NCBI GenBank assembly: GCA_946803715.1
Contig: CAMPET010000031.1
Span: forward strand, 393,790-457,789
Length of the DNA: 64,000 bases
From: Beroe ovata
Lineage: Eukaryota > Ctenophora > Nuda > Beroida > Beroidae
Direction: 5' to 3'
Position numbers and translations under genes: made by a program. Below, piece by piece: positions 14,301 through 24,058 of the stretch. Below the pieces are notes generated by a model. That model did not search any database. It had not been told where the DNA came from and saw only the letters and a program-made list of their open reading frames with translations. Position 1 is the stretch's first letter, and each line of letters begins with the position of its first letter.

Positions 14301-17300
14301 AAGTCACGTGACTAATAGCTCCTCAGGGAAGCAAGATAGGGCCAAAATTCGACCGGGAATCGATTCAGCGTCCAAAAATACATGGGAATACGTAGTATTT
14401 GCATGAAAATTGGACAAAAAGTTTTCTTCGAATTTCTGATCTGAGTATCGGGTAAAAATGAATGAGTGACTCCACACTTTTATACTCCGATTTCAAGGGT
14501 CTCTAACGAGGACTTAAGCGGCACTGACGACACTAATTTTTCACCAAATCATCTCTCCTACTCTCATACTATGAGAATAAACCCTCTTTGCGATCATTTG
14601 ATTTTCATACCTGCTGTGAAGCCACGCCCAAATGACGATTTCACACCTGTGGAAGCAAACACCTCAAAAACGCGAAAATCAATGGGACACACCGATGCAA
14701 AAAACGTCCAAAATCAATTTTACTGCTGTCATACTAAAAATAGGTGTTCCTCACCTATTTTTTGACGTAGAATTCAAATACGGAGGAATTTTTGAGCTAG
14801 CTCATCAGGAAATCGTGTGAAATCCTAGTTTCTTCTCAGATGTTTAGTTAGAAGTCAAGTGACAAATAGCTCCTCTGGGAAGCGAGATAGGACCAAAATT
14901 AGACCGGGAATCGATTCAGCGTCCCAAAATACGTGGGAATGCGTAGCATTTGCATGAAAACGGGACAGAAAGTTTCCTTCGAATTTCCGATCTGAGTATC
15001 GGTAAAGATGGGACCACTTGCATAGTTGGGATAGTTTCTGATCCTGTAGCTCCTTCCCCCTACAGGAAGACATCAAGAACAAAGTCCTCTACCACATTCT
15101 GGGATCTCGGGAGAAAGTGGATTTCCTTGCCCGAAACCAGCCCGCCACGGCCCGCGAGATAAAGTCCCTGACGGATCAGAACAGTGGGGCTCACGGTGGG
15201 GCTAGGAATATCAAACAGAACCTGAAAACAAAGAGTAGGATCACCAAGATCTGTAGAGACCTTCAGGTTAGGGTAGGATTGTGAAATTATGATGTAACTT
15301 GTATGGCAATCTGTGCGTGTGTGTTCAGGAATCAGTAACCTCCAGATTCCAGAACGACCCATGTCTGCTATTCTTCTCAAGATCTCAGGATAAACTCCCC
15401 CACATTTCCTGAGGAATGCACCCCTCTTCCCCATGTCCCCCCTCTAAACCCCCCTTCCCTCTTCCCAGGGACTGCACACACAATACTGTGCCCTGTACAC
15501 GACATTTAGTCACCTGGTGGACATGGTCAATGATATGAGGAAGGATGAATCCCTACTGGACATATCGGATTATGTTGGGGACCTTGCCAGTCGACTATTC
15601 CAGGTAATAACCAACTCTAATCGCGTTAATCCGTGGTTTCTGTCAAGTCGCGATGAGTTCGCGCGCCATGTTGGTGTCTTCACTCCACACACCTCCCACT
15701 TCCCAGGCCCAAATGAACCCTGATATCGCATCCCTCTCCTCTGGGCACAGTGACAGATCTCTCCCTCGAGACATATTCTCTCTGGAGCCACTCCAAGAGC
15801 AGCCCTTCACAACTTCCCCTGAATCGAAGTCAGGTGGAGTGGCTGGAGGGAGTAAGGGTTCACGGTCAAGGTACAACCTCGTTCTTCATTATGATTTGTT
15901 GATATTGTTCGTTGTTCTATCTTCTACTGATGGAATTCTGTCGCAGGGAGTCAAGTAACGAAGATGGGATCTCCATCTCCAAACTCGATCTCAACATGCC
16001 CCCATCCCGGTCTCTGAGCGACGACACGTCCGCGTACAAGACACCCCCGACCACCTCCCCGAACACGGGACTTGCTCTCCTTCCCTCCGCCTCGATCCTC
16101 ACTGCTCTCACGGGAACGTCTGCTCCCCCTGATAATATTGCCGCTCGGGCAGCGGCTGTTAGTGCAGGGGGCGAGGTGGCGCCAAAAGCGAGTACAGCTC
16201 CGGGAAGCTTGTCATTCAGTGAGTAATAGGGAAGTGTCGAGTGAAGATTTGATTATTTGTTAAGGGAAAAAAGTTAGGTTATAATGATCGAAATGCTGTT
16301 CGAAGCAATTTCATTTCCAATCAACGAAGATGCCCTTCCGGAAATCCCCCCTCTATAATCACCCATTTCTCAGAATCTATGGAAGAGGAGTTCTCGGAGA
16401 CGAGTGACGTCACTCCCCCCTCATCTCTGACAACCCCAGCTTCCATCCATCCTCCCTGTACGACCACAGCAAGTACAGGCGATGTGAGTGGTGGGGGTTG
16501 TAGTACGACCACAGCTACAAGTGTGGAGGATGGTCGATCACAGGTTGCCAGTGTGGAGAGTGGAGCTTTGACGACCAAAGTTAAGCCCGTGGGTTAGTTC
16601 TTTCGTGATTCTGATTTGCGGTGTTCGAAATGCCTATTTGTTAAGGAGAGCATAGATCGAAACTTATAATTTTTCCGATCCGTACCATGTCTTTTGTTGA
16701 CGGAAGTTTGCTTCAGAGAAGAAGCGCACACACCGGCGCGGATACAGCGAGGCTCACATCGAAATGTTCAAAAGTGTGGAGCTGGAATTCTCGGGCAGTA
16801 ACGGGTTGGGAGGGTCCGAGAGTGTGTCGCAGCACAATCTCGATACTGTATCGATACCGGGGAGCCGGGGCAGGTCACCGGTGCGACTTTCGCCACGGGC
16901 TACAGAGGCAGCTCCTCCTTGGTAGTGCATCGTGGTTAGTGGTGTGGGGTGAGTGGAGTGGGGTGAGTGGTGTGGGGTGATTGGGGTGGGGTGAGTGGTG
17001 TGGGGTGAGTGGAGTGAGGTGAGTTAGAGTATTGGGTGTGGAGACTAGAGTCTGTGTGAGGCTAACAACTGTTCGTTCATGCCAACCTCACTAAAGAAAG
17101 CTTCCTGAAATGTAATGATATTCAAGATGACGTCTGAGACGATGTTTCTCGGTTCTCTGGGACGATGTTTCTCCAACCTCTGCATTTTCTCCCAGGAACT
17201 ATCGGATTCGGTGAACAACATTCACCTCTCGCAAGTGGACGTGAGAGTGGAGAATATCGGACAGGACAACGTCTCCGAGGAACCGTCAGAAACGGAGGAG

Positions 17301-18580
17301 GACTCGAGTTCGTTGTTGAGTGAGGTTCCGCCCCCTCCGACACCAGGTTTGCGGGGATCGGGAGATTGTCTGTTGCTTCATGCGATTTCATTAGTGTCTC
17401 TAGACCCTGTGGGAGAATCTTTCCACTCGAACCTCAAAATAGGTCCTGAAAAGGTTCTCCATCCAGTTAACGGACTCTTACTTCCATCACGTACTATCTT
17501 TCTCTCTCAGGGACGGAGAACGCATCGACGGACGGTGACCAAGATTTCGAGTTCCCACTCCCACCCAATGAGGCGTACTACACATCACCGCAGATAGCGA
17601 GACGGGAAATGGACAGGGGGCACTTAACCCAGGCCCCAAGTGCAGGTTTGAGGGGGAGGAATTGGGTGTTGGTCATGGTGGTACATGATCAGGTGTTCTT
17701 GATCGCAAGCCTCTCCCTCAAATCTTTGGTTGGATAATTGGTTGGGTGGGTTGTTTGTATAAGTGGGAGAGGGTTTTGAAATAACGATTATAACACGGTG
17801 ATCATCCACAGAATCGATCCCGGAGGAGGTCGAACTGGAGGAATCCACAGAGAGTTTGTACACAGAATCAGGACAGATACTCCTGCTCTCCAAACTAGAG
17901 GTGACGGTGGACAAGAGATCGAGGAAAGGGTCCACAAATGAGGGATCTGCAAATGAGGAGGGCTCCGCTCATTCCGCTCATTCCAGAACAAGTTCTGCCA
18001 GTGAACATCAGTCACTCGATGATGAAGTTATCGAGGTAATATCGGGTGATATATAAATAGCCGGATAATATATATATATGTTTCGTTTTATAACTTCCAA
18101 ATGTTATAAATCCACATTTTTGACCCAGGAGAAGGTTCTGGTCTCATTTGATGAGACACCAGAACTCGACAGTACTCTGATCAGTCCCAATGAGACAACA
18201 TTCCTGGACCAGCCATCTCCGACTGCCCCTTCTGTCCAGTTAGAGGACATANCTGTGCGTGCGCAACACGCCTCTAAAGTACATAATCATATAGAAATTA
18301 TTGTCTCTTTCATGTCAAAAATAGAACGACTTCAGGGTCAAGGTTAATCCAATTGACAGGTTACAACTCGAATTACTGGGAAACTCTCCAAAACTATGTC
18401 GCTCTTGTCGAGACACAACAGTTTGCGGCACAGAGAGGGCGGCTAACAGTTGAACTTGATCATGATCAACAGTTTGCCGCCATTTGGCCATTGGGTCATC
18501 TGTTTGAAAAAGTGAAACTCTTGACGGAATTTCTGCGACATAATCGAGACTATGTTTCATTCGTGAGGCAAAGTGAATGA
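6475..18580 (+). CDS. FRY: Furry homologue, C-terminal part
   Basis: About 30 short exons encode the C-terminal half of Furry (MOR2/PAG1 family), a very large scaffold that works with NDR/LATS kinases in cell morphogenesis. Recognisable blocks in order: PLWSYEEITPQNLNIGSVHL (about 7030), LSWAVHCGQRHYAGRSFEIF (7300-7440), GYVVECLLTLE (7660), EHEFGFAVRLLSCLLDC (9118), IPFCRKKVF (9470), CKIAEEIAMICTN (9760), MWVGAVCKYINDAYIDNC (10033), NWKRP (11160), LNQFDFLNDEN (11730), FIFIDNVLLKQ (13560) joining in phase to EDIKNKVLYHILG (15064). Exons from 15.5 to 18.3 kb are long, Ser/Thr/Glu-rich and probably disordered. The N-terminal domains of Furry (more than 1000 residues) are not present upstream in this window. 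ATG 6475 (MTPGGGGSSQEI) is the first usable start but may be inside an internal exon. The end is taken at the TGA at 18578-18580 after NRDYVSFVRQSE; a splice donor sits just before it, so the gene may run on to 19110. Confidence 0.85.
6605..6790. repeat. TGACACCAC-rich degenerate tandem repeat
   Basis: A Furry intron consists largely of degenerate copies of a word containing TGACACCAC, at about 6614, 6631, 6671, 6697, 6720 and 6769. The last copies form a unit of about 25 bp (cgcttgacaccactttcat). The same word fills part of another Furry intron at 10165-10370. Confidence 0.9.
8358..8528. repeat. GT microsatellite with assembly gap
   Basis: A (GT)n run starts in the Furry intron right after the exon ending at about 8355 and is interrupted by 115 Ns (8393-8507). 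GT and GTTT-type repeats resume on the far side. Open frames across it are repeat translation, not genes. Confidence 0.97.
10165..10375. repeat. TGACACCA-type repeat in Furry intron
   Basis: Degenerate repeats of ttgacaccactt and ctgacaccagtttctg occupy almost the whole intron between exons ending near 10158 and starting near 10378. The sequence family is the same as at 6605-6790. Confidence 0.85.
13662..15003. repeat. 551-bp tandem repeat, 2.4 copies
   Basis: Three direct copies begin at 13662, 14213 and 14764 (period 551 bp), each starting gacgt(g/a)gaattcaaa. The third copy is truncated near 15003. Copies 1 and 2 are nearly identical and copy 3 slightly more diverged. The array lies inside a Furry intron: the exon ending LLKQ near 13592 joins in phase 0 to the exon starting EDIKNK at 15064. 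Open frames of 91-99 codons repeated within it are unit translation. Confidence 0.93.
16925..17030. repeat. GTGGGGTGAG minisatellite
   Basis: A run of degenerate 10-bp units (agtggtgtgg, ggtgagtgga and variants) follows the Furry exon that ends near 16920. It looks like an expansion of a donor-like G-rich intron sequence. Confidence 0.8.
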
Positions 18581-19110
18581 GCGACATATATTCTGGAAGT
18601 CATACTATCTCTCGTATTCTCTCCAGGTACCGATGCAAGACAGAGAACATAAACGGGCACACCCATGCGGACACCTTTGTGGAGGTGGTCCAGCCCCCTG
18701 GTAAACTGTCCTCCCCTCTGAACACCGGATACAAGGAGTGGCTCGTCCCTGACCAGGGTCCGACTGAGGAGGAGTGGATCACCGAGTGGTTCACCAAGTG
18801 GGTCACCGTTACCACGGAAACGCCCACAGAGTGGGCAACTGATGAGTGGCCCACCGTGACAGATGAGTGGGTGACGGACGAGTGGGTGACGGACGAGTGG
18901 GTGAAAGAGGATTGGACGGAGGATTGGATTACAGACGGCGGAATGGTGACGGATGAGTACGCGACAGAGGAACTCCCTACTCTTAATTGGGAGGAGTATA
19001 GAGAGGAGCTGGATAGGGAGTTCTACAGAGAGATGTTTGATGTTGACAGATATCATGATTCGAAGAAGAAGAAGAGTTATCAGAGGGGAGGGTGGATGTG
19101 GAAGAAATGA
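18577..19110 (+). CDS. Trp/Asp/Glu-rich reading frame after Furry
   Basis: An open frame of 177 codons has its ATG overlapping the preceding TGA (ATGA). The middle is very unusual: about a dozen Trp in roughly 60 residues, in pentads such as WVTDE (three exact DEWVT units around 18868-18900), followed by an acidic Tyr/Glu segment and a basic end (KKKKS, WMWKK). A good 3' splice site (ctctccag, 18627) lies inside, so the real unit may be a last exon starting at 18628. The frame does not match a direct splice from the Furry exon ending at about 18562. It could be the Furry C-terminus (missed exon or one-base assembly error), a separate small gene, or a chance frame across a GC-richer repeat. 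I recognise no domain. Confidence 0.4.
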   Translation: MSDIYSGSHTISRILSRYRCKTENINGHTHADTFVEVVQPPGKLSSPLNTGYKEWLVPDQGPTEEEWITEWFTKWVTVTTETPTEWATDEWPTVTDEWVTDEWVTDEWVKEDWTEDWITDGGMVTDEYATEELPTLNWEEYREELDREFYREMFDVDRYHDSKKKKSYQRGGWMWKK

Positions 19111-19878
19111 GCAGTGTTTCTCCCCCACACGAACGCGAAGGAACAATTAACACTGAGTGATGCTACCTGGTGTAATTCAGCGATCAGGAGACTATGTATT
19201 AGATGATCCGGGAGAAATAGTCTCCCAGAAAGTGAACAAGGTGATAGTGATCTATCTTTGCGAAACACTCAGTGAAGTTTTGATCTTTAAAATAGGACGG
19301 ACCATGTGTAGAAATTGAATCTTGCGTGTGATAGTGATTAATGGCTCACTGCCTCAGTCTAGATTGAGCACTTGATTGCATGACCAGAAATCAAACTGGG
19401 AGCTTGGAATCGATTTCAAACTCTGAGACTTTTTACGAATTGATTCCACAACGGTTTTCTAGTTGTGGTGTTTCAGTAAGATGGTCTTCCTTCACAGATC
19501 TTGATTTTTTTTACATAATGCTGTGCTTTTTTCTCTAAAAATTCCTCTGGAAAGCAGTTCTCATTTCTTGTTCAATAAGTTAACAAAAAGAGAGACACGG
19601 ATTATTACTGATCGTGGAATCATATTGTGGTCGTAACTATACAAAACATCACACATACAACACGCTCTATTTCCTCGTTAAAAACAAGGACAAATGAAGA
19701 GCATGGGACAATTCGTATTAATGTAAACCTATACTTTGAAAACTCAAATAACTTAGTGGGGTGCAAAAGAGAGAGAGCTATAGTCCGAATTCGAGATTCA
19801 GTAAAACGGGCCACTGACACAAAAATCACTAAAATCTTGTACGGTATCTGCCCTATCGGAGTTCAACTGTTACAGAGT
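19111..19878. other. Tail-to-tail spacer between Furry and MDH2
   Basis: This spacer lies between converging transcription units. It is AT-rich, without a supported coding exon, and probably holds both 3' untranslated regions. The 101-codon open frame at 19627-19932 overlaps the last MDH2 exon on the other strand and has no recognisable content. Confidence 0.6.
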
Positions 19879-20585
19879 CTATTGATTGGCAAACTTTATC
19901 CCCTTCTCAATGCTCCCCTTGAGTTCTGGTAGCATCTTCGCTAATGCCTCCTGTTCAAAATCAATGAGAGTTCCCATGCCCAGATTCTCCTCCACCCCAT
20001 TGGGTCCCAGTCTCAGTGGGGTTGAGAAGAATTGCAGATCTGTCACGTCCGATTCAACCTGAAGTAGTAGCCAAGGGTTAGCCGTTTAATCAATGTTATT
20101 ATTTGAAATATGACAACTGCGAGCTTAGCCGTTAAACGCTTCGGTCAATTAAATATTACTATCAAATCAAACTGTACTACAAGATCAAATTTGTACACTT
20201 ACGAAGCTGCATTCGACCACATTCTTGGCTCCGTTCATAGCTTGGAGGAGAGCAAAGGCGAATCTGGCGCCGGCATACGCCATACTGAGAGTTGCAGAGC
20301 CGCCTGAAAGAGTGGAGAAAAAGTGAGTGAAGTGAGATGTGACAATGGTTTTACTTGCGACAATTTCTTTTGAGAGTAACACGAAGTGTGAATGGGATGA
20401 TAAGTGGGGACGGAGCGCTCCTTACCTCCTGCTTTAGCCTCCACAACCTCAGTCCCCGCATTTTGTATTCTCGTGGTGAGAGCTGCCCGCTCCTCATCCC
20501 CAAACGTGCACGAAGGTTCCACTTGCGAGAGAAGGGGCAGGATGGTAGCACCTGGGTGAAATGTGACAGTGAGGGTGTGAGTGTC

Positions 20586-20622
<37 letters not shown>

Positions 20623-21572
20623 NNNNNNNNNNNNNNNNNNNNNNNNNNNNNNNNNNNNNNNNNNNNNNNNNNNNNNNNNNNNNNNNNNNNNNNNNNNNNN
20701 NNNNNNNNNNNNNNNNNNNNNNNNNNNNNNNNNNNNNNNNNNNNNNNNNNNNNNNNNNNNNNNNNNNNNNNNNNNNNNNNNNNNNNNNNNNNNNNNNNNN
20801 NNNNNNNNNNNNNNNNNNNNNNACAACATCCAGCGTGGTAACACCAAACAGTTTACACGGGTTGAACACCCCGTTCTTCTTGTACACCTCGGCAGCGATA
20901 GGAACAGTAGAGTTGACAGGGTTGGAGATGATACAGAGCATTGCCTCGGGGCACGCTTTGGATGCAGCATCGGCCAGGGACTTGGCGATGCCCGCGTTGA
21001 TGTTGAACAGGTCGTCACGGGTCATTCCCGGTTTCCTTGGTACCCCGGCTGGTATGATTACCACAGTGCTGCCTGCCGGGGAGTGGTGTCAGAAGACCGG
21101 GTTAGAACATATCGAGTTGCTCAGTTGTGTTAGAGCAGGTGTTACAAGTAGAGAACATAACCTCACATTACCAAACACTCTAAATACCTGTTAGACACTC
21201 CTCCAGCTGGGAGTCGCCGACATAACCCTTCACCTGGGCCGCCGACTCTATGTGGCTGAGATCTGCCGCCACTCCGACTGTGTTAGCCACATCGTACAAC
21301 GCCAGCTCCGATATCAGGGTAGACTGAGGAGATATCATACGGTTACACCACCCTGTTGAACTACCGTGTTGAACTTGAGTATTGTTGAACTACTGTGATA
21401 GCAGCAAATACGGCTGTGGTAGTACCTGTTTGAGAAGGAGAGACAGTGGCTGACCGATGCCGCCAGCAGCGCCAAGAACTGCCACTTTCGCGTGTCTGGG
21501 TGCTGAAACACTGAAACTGCGGCTTCCAGAACATGCCAAGTTGCAAGCCACTTTCCTCATGAACCCAGCCAT
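19879..21572 (-). CDS. MDH2: Malate dehydrogenase, mitochondrial
   Basis: NAD-dependent oxidation of malate to oxaloacetate in the mitochondrial matrix. Exon 1 (21426-21572) starts [20 protein letters not shown], a basic, Ser-rich targeting leader, and runs into the Rossmann motif [19 protein letters not shown]. Exon 2 (21188-21323) carries [17 protein letters not shown]. Exon 3 (from 21073) carries [22 protein letters not shown], with the substrate-binding Arg region, and [10 protein letters not shown]. Exon 3 then runs into the 200-N gap (20623-20822), where the second half of that exon and the exon with the catalytic His should be. Later exons give [36 protein letters not shown] and YFSTPLRLG-like ([12 protein letters not shown]), and end [10 protein letters not shown]. 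The stop is at 19879-19881. Apart from the gap it looks intact. Confidence 0.95.
20591..20822. repeat. GT microsatellite and 200-bp gap
   Basis: (GT)n at 20588-20622 is followed by exactly 200 Ns, a size typical of an unknown-length gap. The gap removes part of an MDH2 exon and its neighbour, so the missing length cannot be read from the coordinates. Confidence 0.95.
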
Positions 21573-22057
21573 AGCTCCTACTGAGAAGTGGTTCAATTAG
21601 CTCAATCAATAAATAACACACATCACAATGACAGGAATTTCGTGAGAATTTGGTTGCGCGCGCAAATCTACGATATGCGCATTTGCTTTCGTCTGCAAAA
21701 TGTAAAATCTCTGCTAGTACTTTAGTTAAGTTTGCAGTCTGTCCCATTCAATGATGGTAAACATTTGCATCTGGGCGACATCAGAATGCATGACATGGCA
21801 GTCAAAGACATTGAACCAAACATAAATTGCCCGAGTAAAATACATCATTCATTTGACAAATGATTGTTGATACAGATACATAGATGAGTTAAGTGATTCT
21901 GTTTCGACGGAATTCCTGAGGAATGATCTATGAATATGGGTGGCAATCATACTCAATTATGCTAAATGAGACTGAATAAATAAAAGTAGTCAACTTACAT
22001 CAAGTTTAAAAACAGAATAAATTATCATAAAAACCCTTCCATACTAAAAACATAACT
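21573..22057. other. MDH2 upstream region
   Basis: This 485-bp spacer lies between the MDH2 start and the EXOSC10 stop on the same strand. It is AT-rich with a short gcgcgcgc-like patch near 21657 (tgcgcgcgcaaatctacgatatgcgca). No coding content is seen. It probably holds the MDH2 promoter and EXOSC10 3' end. Confidence 0.55.
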
Positions 22058-24025
22058 TCATCTTTTGAACTTGGTTTTTAGGAAATTCTGGAAGCTCGAT
22101 TTATTGCCTGACTTCATAGTTGTTCTCTTCCTAATAGAGGTGGCTCTACTATCCTCCCCTTTATTCAACATCTCCCCAACTTTAGGTGGCTTGACCTCTT
22201 CACTCTCCGCTAATTTGGACATAGTGATTTCCTCGTAGTTGAAAGCCGTTACATCGCCGACAGTCTTCTTACGCCGCTTAGTTGTGGCTCTCAGGTCATT
22301 TGTATGGTCACCGAACGAACGCTTGTTCTTGGTGTTGAATATGATCACTGAGCTATCTTCCTCCCCTTCTTTCTTATCTTCTGGCACAATTTCTTCCTTA
22401 ATCGGGTAGACAACTGTAGCTGCAGCCTCTTCCTGAGCCCTCTCTTCCTCTCTCAACTGCTCTATTTTCGACATAAACTGTTGGAATGGAGCAGCCATCG
22501 ACTCCTTTACAGCTCTCACGGCATCTGCTATTTCACACTTCACACTGGAAATGTCGAAAAAGTGTCGGGTCGACGGTGATTCTGATATTGTACCGGTTTC
22601 CGAGGTTATGGATATGGAATCGGCGTCAGCCTGGGATTTGATCTGGACATCGGGTCCAGATTTCGGAACATAGAATATTTCCTTGCGTTCTTTTATCCTC
22701 CGAGCAGGTGTGCTCTTTGGTGTTAACATGCTCTCGACAGAATGCTGGTGTGTGGTGTCAAGAAAACCTGAGGGAGAGACGGTGTTATGGTGACACACCA
22801 TGAATGTGTCAGCCTATCAGTCAGCCGCGCCTCTGTCTATCTGTATCTGTCAGTATCTATCAGCATATTTGCATGTCAGTATCTGTCTGTCTGTCAATAT
22901 GTGTCTGTCAACTCATTGTGGACCAGTATTACCTGGCGTGTACTCAGCATCATTGACACTGGTATTTGCGGGATCTAGTAGCGGGTTGTAATGTCTCGCC
23001 CGCTCCACTAGCAGGAACAACTCCTGCACGTGAAGTCGCACAAGAGGCGGGGGCGGGTTGCAGCACGCCAACACGCCCTCCTGGTCGCCTGGCAACAACT
23101 CTGCTATCTTGAACATCATGTGGTTCGGCAGGACAAATGCTGGACTCTCATCTTCACTACGCGCAGTCTGATCTCGCCACTTGAATATCAACCTGGAGAG
23201 TGTGATGTTAAGTGATGTCAAGTGATGTTAAGTGATGGGTTTCGTCGAGTGAACGGTGCTATTTGATGAGTGTGACAAGTGATTTCTAGTGTGATGTCAA
23301 TTGCAAATTTAGAAAAGTGACGACAGTTCTGTCTTACTTGAGGCATTCTTTCTGTTGAGGTTGGAGTGGAATCTTGGTCTTGGCATACACTACAGAGTAA
23401 CTATCCTCAGTGAAAACCGGCTTCCTGAATACTTGCTGACACTCGCTTTTACTGTTCCTATAGACACTTTCCAACGTGTGGCTACCTGTGGTAAACGGGG
23501 GAATTAGATCCTTGACACCACTTCTTGACACCACTTCTACAATACGTTCTACGTTGACACCACTTTTTGACACCACTTTAGCACTCTGAAGTATTGGCAC
23601 CACAGTAACAACAATTACACATTGGCAACTACCTTGATGTAGGAGTTCGTATCGAAGACAATCGTATATGTAGAGGAGGAAGTGAGTGTCCTCCCGGGCG
23701 TATTTCACCATGACATCGGGTAGAGGGCGTATCCTCCAATCTGCCAGCTGGTACTGCTTGTCAGCCGTGACGTCACAGTACCTGCCAAGTAGGTATGACA
23801 AGCTACACCGGGGCATACCCAGCTGTTTGGACGCGTGGAAAGTATCGAACATGTTTACAATGTAGAGTCCGAGATCGCGCTGCAGCCAGATGATGTCCTG
23901 TTTAGCTCCGTGTAGCACCTGAGAGAGAGAGTGGGGATGGAGCGGGTAGTGGGGAGTGGGAGTTCAGTGTGTTAGAGGGAAGCTGTAATGGTAGTCATGA
24001 CAAAGTGTGGTGGACATCCATTACA

Positions 24026-24058
<33 letters not shown>

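Noticed and set aside
13632-14830. Possible mutually exclusive exons of Furry (three copies of EFKxGGIFELAHQE)
   Set aside because: The flanking Furry exons (ending LLKQ, starting EDIKNK) already join in phase 0 with family-like sequence, while the candidate exons leave mismatched phases with the next exon.
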